A DNA stretch of 64,000 bases from Bremerella volcania (lineage in GTDB: Bacteria; Planctomycetota; Planctomycetia; Pirellulales; Pirellulaceae). Shown here piece after piece: positions 7,496 to 16,615 of this stretch. The notes beneath the pieces are model-generated. The model ran no database searches. It was given only the letters and a program-made list of their open reading frames with translations, and was not told the origin of the DNA. Within the stretch, counting starts at the first letter, position 1; every line of letters starts with the position of its first letter. Location: assembly GCF_007748115.1 (NCBI RefSeq), contig NZ_CP036289.1, positions 2,108,001-2,172,000 of the forward strand, in the 5' to 3' direction. The position numbers and the translations under genes were made by a program.

Positions 7496-9205
7496 TTAGT
7501 GCTTGATCTCTTCCCAGTACTTCTCGAAGGCCCCTTTCACATGGAAGTCGGGGCTGTTGTCCAGGTCGTGGCATTTCAGACACGTATCGCGGGCCGATTC
7601 CAGCGGCAGCTTCATCTGATCGACGAACAGGGCGGTCTGCTCGTCGGTGAAGCCCCCTTCCCCGTTCTGAGAGGCAACGTGATGCGAGCCTGGCCCGTGG
7701 CAGTTCTCGCAGCCGACGCTCTTCATGTTGGGAGTCGTTTCCAGACCCAGATAGCCAGAGCGGTACGGCAGATAAAGTTCGGGGTTCCAACCGGTCACGT
7801 GGCATGCCAGGCACTCGGGATCGAAGTGCCGTGGAACCTCATAGCGTTCTGGCGGATGGACCAAAGTATCGGTCGCGTGGCTATGCTTGGAGTTCTCCCA
7901 GACTTCGTAGGCTTCCGAATGGCAATCGGCACACGACTCGGAACCGACGTAGGAATAGCCGCTACTATGCGGCTGAGGGCGAATGCCGAGCCCGTCGAGA
8001 CCGAGCGTTTCCAACTGCTTCTGGTAGCTCGCCAAGAGACGGAGCATCTCTTCCGAGTCCTTGAAGCGAGCATCCAAGGCAACGCGTTCGTAACGAATCG
8101 GGTTTTGCGGATCGTTGAACAGGCCAACCACACCGACGTACATGCCTTTGGTGCCGACTTGAATCATCTGGCTGTTGGTACCCTCAACGACCTCCGGCTG
8201 AAGCGTAGGCTCGCCTGCCCCGCCGGCGGTGACCACAATCTGGAACCCGGGAAACGCCTTGGCGTATTGTCGGCTTTCCTCAAGCGAGGCATGGGAAAGA
8301 AGCACGTACAGATCGCAGTTCTCCGCTTTCAAGGCATTCCAGCTGGCTTCCAGCTCTTGCATCGGATCCCCCATCTCGACTTCCGAGTTCGAGATCTTCT
8401 GCTGTTCCTTCGCGCCGAGAACGCCTGTGATGCCGATCTTCTTGCCGCCAGCTTCCACAATTCGATGCTTGGGGGTGAAGCCCAACAGGCTGGCATTGCT
8501 GGAGATGTACTTGATGTTGTCAGGGTCTTCCGAAGCGACGGCGGCAAAGACCTCGTCGACGGACAGGCGCAGGTCATCGGGACCGAAGCTGACCGCCTCG
8601 TAGCCCATTTTCTTCAAACCTTCGGCCGTGGTCTGGAACTTGATCTCTGGCTGACGCCCGAAGCGGCGGACTTGGTTACCGACATCCAACGCAACCACAT
8701 CCCAGCCGCGATCGTTGCGCAACTGATTCAAGAAGGTCTGACGCCGCATCAGTCCCCCTTTTTGATTGTCGAGACCGGTGCATCCACACGGTTCGATGTA
8801 TCCGTGCTGCTGTCCGGTGAGAAACAGCGCGAGTTGCGGCTTGTCCCAACCCTCGAACAGTTCGCGTCGCGAAAATTTGGGCTCCGTTGCTTCCTCTTCG
8901 GAATCATCCTTCATCGCGATTTCTGAGGGCATTGCGACTGGCTGGACGCTCGACTTGCCGGATCCTTGCGGGCCAAGCGGCATTTCAGCGCCGGTTTGCG
9001 CAACCTCGGAAGATCCAACCGATGCCGTTTTGCCGGTAGGCATGGGCGCGGCGGCCCCCACGTCGACACGGTTTTTCTCAGGCGCTTGCGGGGAAGAGGA
9101 ATCAGCCATCCCGACTTCCGAAGATGGACCGCAGCCGAAAACGCCTGCGAGCAAGATGGTCAAGATGGAGAGGAAGGTGGCGAAGTAACCCGATTCGTGA
9201 CGCAT
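7496..9205 (-). CDS. Lipoprotein: metallophosphoesterase (UshA/SoxB-like) plus tetraheme cytochrome c
   Basis: An exported protein of 569 aa. The N-terminus has a hydrophobic signal ending in a lipobox-like GVFGC (C25), followed by a 90-residue low-complexity Ser/Pro/Glu linker. Residues about 122-400 resemble the 5'-nucleotidase/SoxB metallophosphoesterase fold (QQHGYIEPCGC near 132, LDVGN near 173, LSHAS near 303), although several canonical metal-binding residues are not obvious. The C-terminal 150 residues hold four CxxCH haem motifs (C425-H429, C465-H469, C499-H503, C542-H546), as in cytochrome c554-like modules. It should face the periplasm. A DUF1573 gene lies 93 nt upstream on the same strand. 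The electron donor and acceptor are unknown. Confidence 0.85.
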   Translation of the reverse strand: MRHESGYFATFLSILTILLAGVFGCGPSSEVGMADSSSPQAPEKNRVDVGAAAPMPTGKTASVGSSEVAQTGAEMPLGPQGSGKSSVQPVAMPSEIAMKDDSEEEATEPKFSRRELFEGWDKPQLALFLTGQQHGYIEPCGCTGLDNQKGGLMRRQTFLNQLRNDRGWDVVALDVGNQVRRFGRQPEIKFQTTAEGLKKMGYEAVSFGPDDLRLSVDEVFAAVASEDPDNIKYISSNASLLGFTPKHRIVEAGGKKIGITGVLGAKEQQKISNSEVEMGDPMQELEASWNALKAENCDLYVLLSHASLEESRQYAKAFPGFQIVVTAGGAGEPTLQPEVVEGTNSQMIQVGTKGMYVGVVGLFNDPQNPIRYERVALDARFKDSEEMLRLLASYQKQLETLGLDGLGIRPQPHSSGYSYVGSESCADCHSEAYEVWENSKHSHATDTLVHPPERYEVPRHFDPECLACHVTGWNPELYLPYRSGYLGLETTPNMKSVGCENCHGPGSHHVASQNGEGGFTDEQTALFVDQMKLPLESARDTCLKCHDLDNSPDFHVKGAFEKYWEEIKH

Positions 9206-9298
9206 ACCATTGAGGGGGTTGTTGGTTCGACGAAGCGTTGGCCGATCCCCTTCTGCCCTGGTGATCGGCCCGAAACGACCTAAGTGATACCGATGAAT

Positions 9299-10477
9299 CT
9301 ACTCGACGGAGAAATAAACACCAATATTGACCTCTTTGATCTCAGGGTGTCCTTCCACAGATAGAGCGATTTTCCCTAAATCCTTACGTTCTGGACCAAG
9401 ATAATTCCCTTCCGGAACGCCAGCAGGAATATCGATCGAAAGAGGAATCTTGCGGACACTTCCGTTGTTGATCGACTCAGGCTCGCCTATCTCGACCTTC
9501 ATGAACTCAGGAAACGTTTCCTCGACTTTCACATTGACGTCGTTACGATGAGGCCCTTTGACGATCAGGAACAGCTTGGTGGAAGCTCCTTCCGCTTTCT
9601 TCAACTTGTTCAGATAGAGAACCGACTTGTCACGATCGTACTTCTTCACGGCGATGACCGAGATGTCGCCGACGATGAAACTGGTGACGGGAATCTCGAG
9701 TTCCGGAGCAAATTCGCTTGTGGTATGGGCGACGATCGTATGACGATTGGTACCCAGCGGCAGCCCTGGTTGCACTTCGACTTCCAACATGTACCCAGCT
9801 AGTGCGCCGTTGGACTGCTTCAGTTCTTCTTCGGTGAGGGGACGCTGGGTGGCCGTGAGCAGCTTCGACTGGTCGCCGGTTACGTTGAGGTCTTGGATTT
9901 CGAACGCTTCCTCCTTAAAGCTCAGCACCTTGGTTCCTGCCTTGCGGGTTTCGCCGGCGGCCAGGTTGGTGAACCGGACTTCGGCGGGGTCAAGGACGAT
10001 GGCCTGGACCACGCTGCCGCTGATGCGCAATTCGAGCATCGAGTTGCGCGGGTCATTCGTCGCGATGCGGGCTGTCTGGGCGAAGTCTTCGGAATAGCTC
10101 TTGGGACGCCATTCCAACTTGATGTCGGTCGACTCACCAGGAGCGACCCGTAGCGTGTCACCCTCTTTCAGGTCGGCCATGGTGCACTTGCAGGTGGTGC
10201 CTTCCATGGTCAACTCGAGTACCCCTTTCCCTTCGTTTTTCACAACGAACGTGTGTTTGCCCACCGAGTTCAGTTCCATGCGACCAAACAGAAAGACCGG
10301 CCCCCCCACGACGACGGCTTGGGGCGCATCTTCCGAAATCGGAATCGATTTCCAGGCTTGATCCGGATCGGTAATGGGACCGAAGTGATTGGGAAGGGTC
10401 GCGTCACGGTAGGCGATGCCATAACCGGCCGCAGAGCCAATGAGCAGACAGACAAGCAATAGGGCAATGGGTTTCAT
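9299..10477 (-). CDS. DUF1573 domain protein, exported
   Basis: A 392-aa protein with an N-terminal signal anchor (hydrophobic residues about 4-20). A DUF1573-type beta-sandwich follows (about 65-150), with the typical FVVKNEGKGVLEL strand and the CKC-containing turn near residue 115. DUF1573 is related to immunoglobulin-like and ASPM/SPD-2/Hydin folds and is abundant in planctomycetes and Bacteroidetes, where it is thought to be structural or to mediate protein contacts. The remainder contains a second and perhaps third beta-rich segment. It sits between the polymer-assembly gene (42 nt upstream) and the tetraheme lipoprotein gene (93 nt downstream), so an envelope role in the same operon is likely. 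Confidence 0.85.
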   Translation of the reverse strand: MKPIALLLVCLLIGSAAGYGIAYRDATLPNHFGPITDPDQAWKSIPISEDAPQAVVVGGPVFLFGRMELNSVGKHTFVVKNEGKGVLELTMEGTTCKCTMADLKEGDTLRVAPGESTDIKLEWRPKSYSEDFAQTARIATNDPRNSMLELRISGSVVQAIVLDPAEVRFTNLAAGETRKAGTKVLSFKEEAFEIQDLNVTGDQSKLLTATQRPLTEEELKQSNGALAGYMLEVEVQPGLPLGTNRHTIVAHTTSEFAPELEIPVTSFIVGDISVIAVKKYDRDKSVLYLNKLKKAEGASTKLFLIVKGPHRNDVNVKVEETFPEFMKVEIGEPESINNGSVRKIPLSIDIPAGVPEGNYLGPERKDLGKIALSVEGHPEIKEVNIGVYFSVE

Positions 10478-10519
10478 GGCACTGGCAAGGAAAAGAGTCG
10501 GGATGATCGAGAGGGAATA

Positions 10520-12775
10520 CTATCTTCCCATTGTACGCAAATTCTCAACGACTTGTTTGGCAGAAAGTTTCGGGTCTGGCCCCGGCTTCTGGTTCTCGAT
10601 CGTCTTCCAGGGGCCAGGATCGTGGATTTTCAGCTGGTCGAGGGCCCGCTCGGCATGGGGATTCAGCTTGTCTAGCCGCAGCGCCTCGTCAGCATGGGTC
10701 ATGCTTTCTTCTTTCAAACCCGCCAAATGAAGGGTCCAGGCCAACTGGGCATGGTGAATCGCTCGATTGGGGAAAAGACGGACCGCCTCGCGGTCATGGT
10801 CGATCGCGGCGAGTAAGTGATCGGGATCGTCCGACTGTCGATAGATGTCCAGCAGCCATTGGCCCGCCGAACTATGGAGTGGAAACGAGTGCCCCGCGCG
10901 TTGGAACGTTTCCGCCAGGGCATCGTCAAAGCTATCCAGCAGTGGCTGCCGGGCTTCGAGGCTGGCATCCGCGTTATTCACCCAGCCTTGAAAGTAGACG
11001 TTGGCCAATGCGGAGGGTCCTTCTTTGCTCCAGGTGTCGGCTGCGGTTGCCAACCTGGCGTGCTGCTCCATGGCCTGCCAATCACTGCGGCGTGCGGCCA
11101 GCGTCGACAGGCTCATCTGCGTGCGTCGCGCTTGCGAAGGTTGAATGCCCCAGAGCGTCACCACCATCAGTCCGATTGCCCCGACGCCCAGGGGAGCGAG
11201 CTTCTTGGACATGTCTTCGACGATGAAGCTCGGTCGTGCCGGCGAAGCGATGGCCGCGAGCAAATAAAGGGATCCAGCGACGCTCGGGAAGCTGATCCCG
11301 CCGGCAGCCAACAAGTTGATGACCAATGCGGCCACCGCAATGCAAAGCCACAAACGCAGATTCTGCGTGATGGGCCTGCCCCACAGCACCCACGCGACCA
11401 AACCAGTAGGGATGATACCGATCAATAGCGGCGTGAAGTCGGGCGGAACTTCCTGCATGATCATCTGCAGCAGCGGAGCAAAAACCAGTGCCAGTCCAGC
11501 ACCAAGCCACAGTGGGTAGGCGGATGACGCATCGTCTTGGTTAGCTGGCTCTGTGGTCTCATCGCTTGGCTGAGGATCGCGGGCGACTCGCAGCGTCCAA
11601 AACACCATCGCCGAAACCAGCAACAGTAACGCGGGCGTACCGGCCGTGGCCCAGACTTCAAAGATAAAGTTGTGCGGGTCGGCAACCGTTTCGCTGGCCA
11701 TCGGCAGCATGAACTCGGGGTAGTACCCTTGGAAATTGGCGAGACCGCAACCAAAGATCGGATGATTGGCGATGATCGCCGCGGCTCCTTGCCAATACTG
11801 AAGTCGATACAGTACCGACTTGGGGGCTTCGCTCAAGACCTCGACGTCGAGCACGCCGGTAACAAAGCCCAGCATGAACAGTCCCAGAAAGATGGTTAGC
11901 CCGGCGGCTGGAATCACCCAAGAGACACGTCGTCCGATCGACGTTCCGTAAAGCCCCAGCAAGGTCAGTCCGAACAGAGTCGCCAGCCATGCGGTACGAC
12001 TCTTGGTAAGCAGGAGACATATCCCCAGCAGCGCGATCGCGAGCGCCAATCCGCCCACACGCTTCCAGTTGGTTTCGCCTGTCAGAGAGTTCTTCAGCCA
12101 ACCGATCGAAAGCAAGATCCACGGCACCAGAAAGCCCGCCAATGAATTGGTCAGGGTGAACGTGGCCGTCGGTTCGGTGCTGTTCAGACGATTCTCAAAC
12201 AGCGATCGAATGGGATTGCCGGGGGTTGGATCGATGCCGTTTTCAATGAGGATCTGCTCGGAATTGGCCGCGTAAGCAGCACGCTGCGCCGGCATCTCGA
12301 CCAGGTATTGGTATACCGCGAACGACGAAACAAACACAGCCAGGCAGATCATGGCGGAAAGCATCGCATGTCGCTGCCAGTCGTTGACGACCCATTGTCG
12401 GATCAGGAAGTACGCAATCAGTAGATGAGCGTAGTCCCAATAGCTGTTGAACGCTGCCCGGAGGTTCCCTTCACCGGCGACAAACCAGGTCGAAATGGCG
12501 AGCCAGACGAGGAACCCTGCCAGGCACGTTTCGGTCCAACTCCAGCGGATCTCCAGTTTAGGCTTCATTAGTGCCGTAGCGCCCCAGAGCACCAGAAGCA
12601 GGCACCAGGCGACGGCCAGCCACAGTTCCGCGCCACGTTCGGGAGAGCCTTCGCTGGAAACAAGCGGCGTGGCGACGGCTAGAAACGCGATGCCTGTCCC
12701 CACGAGATTCGGCAGCAGCGAACTGCCAGAGGGCTCGTTGGTCGGACGTCGGTCTTTCTTGTGCTTGGCTGCCAT
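10520..12775 (-). CDS. O-antigen ligase / polymerase family membrane protein with TPR-like tail
   Basis: A 751-aa integral membrane protein. After a basic N-terminus come about 12 hydrophobic segments up to residue ~560. Between them is a large loop containing the Wzy_C/O-antigen-ligase signature region (HPIFGCGLANFQGYYPEF and HNFIFEVWATAG near 340-385). The last ~180 residues are soluble and helical with TPR-like spacing (for example AIHHAQLAWTLHLAG). Such proteins join or polymerise lipid-linked glycans on the periplasmic face. The start ATG directly abuts the stop of the preceding WecA-like gene (TAG|ATG), so the two should be translationally coupled. Ligase or polymerase cannot be decided from sequence. 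Confidence 0.85.
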   Translation of the reverse strand: MAAKHKKDRRPTNEPSGSSLLPNLVGTGIAFLAVATPLVSSEGSPERGAELWLAVAWCLLLVLWGATALMKPKLEIRWSWTETCLAGFLVWLAISTWFVAGEGNLRAAFNSYWDYAHLLIAYFLIRQWVVNDWQRHAMLSAMICLAVFVSSFAVYQYLVEMPAQRAAYAANSEQILIENGIDPTPGNPIRSLFENRLNSTEPTATFTLTNSLAGFLVPWILLSIGWLKNSLTGETNWKRVGGLALAIALLGICLLLTKSRTAWLATLFGLTLLGLYGTSIGRRVSWVIPAAGLTIFLGLFMLGFVTGVLDVEVLSEAPKSVLYRLQYWQGAAAIIANHPIFGCGLANFQGYYPEFMLPMASETVADPHNFIFEVWATAGTPALLLLVSAMVFWTLRVARDPQPSDETTEPANQDDASSAYPLWLGAGLALVFAPLLQMIMQEVPPDFTPLLIGIIPTGLVAWVLWGRPITQNLRLWLCIAVAALVINLLAAGGISFPSVAGSLYLLAAIASPARPSFIVEDMSKKLAPLGVGAIGLMVVTLWGIQPSQARRTQMSLSTLAARRSDWQAMEQHARLATAADTWSKEGPSALANVYFQGWVNNADASLEARQPLLDSFDDALAETFQRAGHSFPLHSSAGQWLLDIYRQSDDPDHLLAAIDHDREAVRLFPNRAIHHAQLAWTLHLAGLKEESMTHADEALRLDKLNPHAERALDQLKIHDPGPWKTIENQKPGPDPKLSAKQVVENLRTMGR

Positions 12776-13942
12776 CTATTCGCTTCGATTCCGTTCTTTG
12801 CGACGGGCCGCCTTTTCGATCAAGGCGATCAGACACAGAACACAAAATACCAAAAGTAAAACGAAAATGGCCCCAATCAGATCGACCATATGCAGCAGCA
12901 ACGCGCCCAGCCCGCATGTCATCGTCAGCAGGTAGATCACCAGCACGGCGCTCGTTTTGCTGAAGCCCATCTCGACCAGGCGATGTGAAAAGTGGCACTT
13001 GTCGGCCTGAAAAGGGCTGCGTCCTTCGCGAAGACGGATGTAAAGCACCGTGATCAAGTCGTATAGCGGCACCGCCAAAATGCACAGCGGAGCGAGGATG
13101 GCATGCTGGCGATTGTTTTCATAGCTTCCGAACGTCGCCAGGATGGTCATCACGGCCATGCAAAAACCGATCAGGTAACTGCCGGCATCTCCCATGAAGA
13201 TCTTTGCTGGGGGGCGATTGTGATAGAGAAAACCAAGGATCGAACCGGTAAGCACCAGCAGAAAGCCCCCCACGAAAAGCTGAGGGCCAGCGGTGGTTGG
13301 GTCGGGGGCTAACAACAACACCGAAGCCAACATGAACGAACCAATTCCAGCGATTCCCGCCGAAAGCCCATCCATGTTGTCGAGCATATTGAACGAATTG
13401 ATCAACGCCACGATCCAGAACAGCGTGACGATTTCTGGTATCCCGGGAATGTCGACGAAAAAACTGAGTTTCCAATCGAGAAACCAAACGACGATCGCGG
13501 CCACGGCAAACTGCACGGCAAGACGAATCTTCCAGCCCAGGCCTGTCAGATCGTCCAACAGGCCAACGGTAAATAAAACCGTGGCCAGGGTCAGTAACGT
13601 CCAAAGATGGATCGCTTTTTCCTGATATCCAGCCAAATGGGGCTGTGCGAAATCCCAGCCACGCTGAAGCAGACTGGAACTGAAAGTCATGTCGGGATGG
13701 TTCGACGCGTACCACACCAGTGCCTGGGCGATGGCGAAGGGTACGATCAGCCCAACCCAGATTCCAATACCGCCCCCAAGTGGCGTGGGAACCACGTGTA
13801 CTTTTCGCTCACTGGGTAGATCGACCAGGCCCAGCTTCGGAGCCCAGCGGCGTACCAGAAACGTCGTGATGAGCGACAGAATCAACCCCGGCAGTATCGC
13901 CGCGACGATAAATGCAAAGGCAATGCCAGGGCTCCAGGTCAC
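12776..13942 (-). CDS. MraY/WecA-family undecaprenyl-phosphate sugar-1-phosphate transferase
   Basis: A polytopic membrane enzyme (388 aa, about 11 hydrophobic segments) that should transfer a UDP-sugar phosphate, typically GlcNAc-1-P, to a polyprenyl phosphate and so start glycan synthesis. Family motifs: RKVHVVPTPLGGG near 46, DDLTGLGWK near 130, the catalytic NMLDNMDGLSAG near 184, and FMGDAGSYLIGF near 249. The late HFSHRLVEMGFS near 319 corresponds to the WecA-type HIHH-like loop. This pattern and the absence of mur neighbours favour WecA over MraY. The start is GTG, preceded by AGGA. It is the first gene of the likely operon that continues into the O-antigen-ligase-like gene with no gap. 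Confidence 0.9.
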   Translation of the reverse strand: MTWSPGIAFAFIVAAILPGLILSLITTFLVRRWAPKLGLVDLPSERKVHVVPTPLGGGIGIWVGLIVPFAIAQALVWYASNHPDMTFSSSLLQRGWDFAQPHLAGYQEKAIHLWTLLTLATVLFTVGLLDDLTGLGWKIRLAVQFAVAAIVVWFLDWKLSFFVDIPGIPEIVTLFWIVALINSFNMLDNMDGLSAGIAGIGSFMLASVLLLAPDPTTAGPQLFVGGFLLVLTGSILGFLYHNRPPAKIFMGDAGSYLIGFCMAVMTILATFGSYENNRQHAILAPLCILAVPLYDLITVLYIRLREGRSPFQADKCHFSHRLVEMGFSKTSAVLVIYLLTMTCGLGALLLHMVDLIGAIFVLLLVFCVLCLIALIEKAARRKERNRSE

Positions 13943-14033
13943 AGTTTTTCCTAGGCAGAAGATTTAAGGTTCGAAGAGCAAAGAATCCATTCTATTTAAA
14001 AAGGCGGCAATTCGTAGACCGCCCTTTCGCTTT

Positions 14034-14570
14034 CTAAGCGGTCATCCGCTGACGCAGATAGGCCCGGCAGCGATCGAAAAACTCGTGATATTCCGGCCGC
14101 TGGTAGTCAGGATAGGTCCAGGGCCACGAGGTCCATGCTTTGTGGCGAAAGTGAAGCGTGACCTCGGCGTAGATCCCGTCCCGCAAATAAATGCGGTGGT
14201 CACGATCCTTGGTGGTTGCCAGGATCAGCTTGGCCTCGGAGATGTACCCTGGGTCAAGATTCAACGGCCGCTCTTCCGGCCACAGGCCTGTCTGGGCATA
14301 GGTTTCTTCCCAGCGGTTGGAAGTTCGTTTCCAATCGGGGAGATCGCCAGGCGAGCGAAGCTCGGAAAACGCCCAGAACTGCTTGGATTGGCCGGGCCCC
14401 ATTTCCTGGTCGTAGTAAGTGGTTTCGGTCAGTAGGAAGGGTTCGCTGACTAGGGCAATCTCGCCCCAAGCGGCTTCCGCCTGCGTCTTGCCCCACTCGA
14501 GTGCTTCCCCGTAGCGACTAAACGCGGCGACGATGGGCAAGATCTTTCTCGGCTCTTGGATATCTCCCAC
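14034..14570 (-). CDS. DUF4416 family protein
   Basis: A soluble 178-aa protein whose N-terminus (MGDIQEPRKI) and internal motifs (YYDQEMG, NLDPGYI, LRDGIYAEVTLHF) match the DUF4416 family as remembered. That family is found in planctomycetes, delta-proteobacteria and other anaerobes, and no function is established. There is no signal peptide or membrane segment. The start is GTG without a clear Shine-Dalgarno sequence. It lies between the WecA-like operon downstream and the porin gene, which is read the same way and ends in a strong terminator, so this gene probably has its own promoter. Confidence 0.8.
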   Translation of the reverse strand: MGDIQEPRKILPIVAAFSRYGEALEWGKTQAEAAWGEIALVSEPFLLTETTYYDQEMGPGQSKQFWAFSELRSPGDLPDWKRTSNRWEETYAQTGLWPEERPLNLDPGYISEAKLILATTKDRDHRIYLRDGIYAEVTLHFRHKAWTSWPWTYPDYQRPEYHEFFDRCRAYLRQRMTA

Positions 14571-14637
14571 TCGGGGTTCTCTCTCGAAGGATGCGGAACG
14601 GGAAGTTGAGGTACTTTCTGACTATCTTACAAGAAAT

Positions 14638-14673
14638 AAAAATGCCGCGGATGTTTCCACCCGCGGCATTTTT
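14638..14673 (-). terminator. Intrinsic terminator of the porin gene
   Basis: Perfect 13-bp inverted repeat (AAAAATGCCGCGG / CCGCGGCATTTTT) with a 10-nt loop, 30 nt past the stop of the porin gene on the minus strand. Eight stem pairs are mostly G-C and the arm ends in a U-run in the minus-strand RNA. Confidence 0.9.
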
Positions 14674-14702
14674 GTAAGCGTCTTTCGACTCTTTCCTGCA
14701 CC

Positions 14703-16049
14703 TTAGAAGGTGAAGATAGCGTCGATGCCGTAGAACACACAGTCGTCATGCGTGCCTTCGGCGTATGGCGTGGCACCGTTGCCGTAGATGCCGTCGAACT
14801 TCTCGAAGCGAGCTTCTGGGCGAACGATGACGTTGGCGTTTGGCTTCCAGTTCAGGCCGATGGTGGTGGCGTAGTAGCTACCCGAGCCGTTACCGACGCG
14901 AGCACCGTCTTCGTCACAGAACCATTCAGCACGGATACCAGCCGACCAGCAGTCGTTGATTTCCTTGAAGAAGTACTGGTTAACACCGTACCAGTAAGCA
15001 GCTTCGCCAGGGATGTTCGTCTGAACGCCCAAGTCGTGCTGGAAGACGTAGCTGTAGCCACATCCGAGGTCATGAGTCAGCACGAAGCTGTTCATGTAGA
15101 TGTTACCACCGTTGGTCTTACCCCAGTCACCGGCGTTGACGGCCCAAGTGAAGGTGGTGCTGTCGGACAGGTCGCGGCTGATACCACCGAGGAACGTCGC
15201 TTGAGCTTCCCAGTTGTCGAAAGCCGTGTCCCAACCTTGAACGTAACCGCCCCACAGCGTGGTGTCTTCAACACCGCTGTAGGTAGCGAGGATACCGCCG
15301 TGGGTGAACGGCTCGCCGTAGTTCATCGTGTAAGCGTAGCTGTAGAAGAAGTTGTCCGGAGCGGTAACGACTTCGTAACCAATGATGGTGTAGAAGTGAC
15401 CGACCTTAACTTCCCAGTCGCCCCAAGCAGCGGTCAGGTAAGCTTGTGGAATGGCCGAACCGTAGAGGGCTTCGCCAGCGTTGGTCGTAGCCGAGTTCCA
15501 CTGGTTGTCCCAGCGATAACGGTCGCCGTATCCGAAAGCTTGCGTGTCTGGACCGTCAGCACCCCACATAGCGTCAACTCGGTAACCGAGGTCGAAGCAG
15601 TAGGTTTCAGCGTCAGCGGCCTTTTCAGCGTACAACCAAACTTGGTTCACGGTCGGAGCGTTGGAGATTTGACGGAAGGCAACCGGGGCATTTCCGTTGT
15701 TGGTGTTCACACCACGGAAGTTGCCATAGTAACCAGCCGAAACCCAACCGCCGATGGTGACACCGCAGTCGTTTTCGCCAAACAGGGTCCAAGCGTCGCC
15801 GTGTTCGCAGCAACCGAACCAGTCCATGCCACCACAGCAGCAATCGCTGTAGCAGCCACAATCCGAACCACAGGCCGGAGCGGCATCGCAGCCACAGGCT
15901 ACGTCCGTCGCACAACCGCAATCGGAAGCGATTGCGTTGTAGCTCACTTGGCTGGCATCATAAATACCAGCTTCCTGAGCCGAAGCGACGGTCGAACCGC
16001 CGACCATCATTGCGGCTGCCAACATGGCGGCCTTCCAATCCATTTTCAT
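14703..16049 (-). CDS. Outer-membrane beta-barrel porin (OmpL/BBP2-like) with cysteine-rich N-terminus
   Basis: A 448-aa exported protein. The start at 16049 is chosen because a strong ribosome-binding site (GGAGGGAG at 16057-16064, 7-nt spacing) precedes it and the product then begins with a good signal peptide ending VASA-QE at ~residue 24; an upstream in-frame ATG at 16091 would bury this. Residues 44-95 contain 13 cysteines in CGC, CCC and CC clusters. The rest is an alternating aromatic beta-strand pattern typical of porins, ending in the classical terminal Phe (IFTF). It resembles the putative beta-barrel porin-2 family common in planctomycetes. Transcription ends at a strong terminator. 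High expression is likely from the RBS and terminator. Confidence 0.85.
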   Translation of the reverse strand: MKMDWKAAMLAAAMMVGGSTVASAQEAGIYDASQVSYNAIASDCGCATDVACGCDAAPACGSDCGCYSDCCCGGMDWFGCCEHGDAWTLFGENDCGVTIGGWVSAGYYGNFRGVNTNNGNAPVAFRQISNAPTVNQVWLYAEKAADAETYCFDLGYRVDAMWGADGPDTQAFGYGDRYRWDNQWNSATTNAGEALYGSAIPQAYLTAAWGDWEVKVGHFYTIIGYEVVTAPDNFFYSYAYTMNYGEPFTHGGILATYSGVEDTTLWGGYVQGWDTAFDNWEAQATFLGGISRDLSDSTTFTWAVNAGDWGKTNGGNIYMNSFVLTHDLGCGYSYVFQHDLGVQTNIPGEAAYWYGVNQYFFKEINDCWSAGIRAEWFCDEDGARVGNGSGSYYATTIGLNWKPNANVIVRPEARFEKFDGIYGNGATPYAEGTHDDCVFYGIDAIFTF

Positions 16050-16615
16050 TGTAAAACTCCCTCCAATTCCCAGGAATTCGTGAGCGTCCATAACGCGAAT
16101 TACCCAACCCGCCGCTCGGATGCCTTAACGCCCGTGTCCATCGGGGCGGGTAAAAAACTTACGCATCCCCATCGAACCTCTTTTATGACCTTCTTAGTGA
16201 CTCGCCGGTCAGGGCGAAACCAGGAGGTCTATCGCCGCCAAGGGGCACGACAGGAGGTGCGTAGCGTCTCGCAGCTAGTCCAGGTTTAGTTGGTTTATCG
16301 ATACAGACGCTGTGGAAATTCAGTCCGCTATATTCAGCCCCGTAGCTTTGCCATATCCGTAAAGTTGGCCTGTATTGCCTATGTTGATATTAGGGAGGCC
16401 AATTGGCACCATTTGGCTTTCGAGAAGGGCCAATGGTGGGGAATATGGCGTTGGTGAGATGTACAGATGTCGATTTGAAGCGTCCTAAGTCGACAAATCC
16501 CTTGAGTTATGGGCATAGTTCGGTAACAATCAATCTTATTAAGGAATGCAGCCAGCTTTCTCAGCCACAAACTCCTCTGTGCCGGCTCATCGTTTCGTTC
16601 GGAAGGTCTATTCGT
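16050..16615. other. Divergent promoter/leader region between porin and pseudopilin-like gene
   Basis: This 566-bp gap has no convincing gene. On the porin side it holds the strong RBS (16057-16064) and a hairpin with 7-bp arms (16107-16113 / 16145-16151, ACCCGCC/GGCGGGT) in the expected 5' leader. On the other side a possible promoter reads TTGGCC (16365-16370), 17-bp spacer, TATTAG (16388-16393), which would give a ~200-nt leader to the gene at 16616. The promoter call is weak. Confidence 0.4.

Noticed and set aside
14748-16289. 513-codon open frame antisense to the porin gene
   Set aside because: The product is a valine/threonine-rich shadow without homology or signal. The sense frame has a signal peptide, RBS and terminator. 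Long antisense frames are common here because of codon bias.
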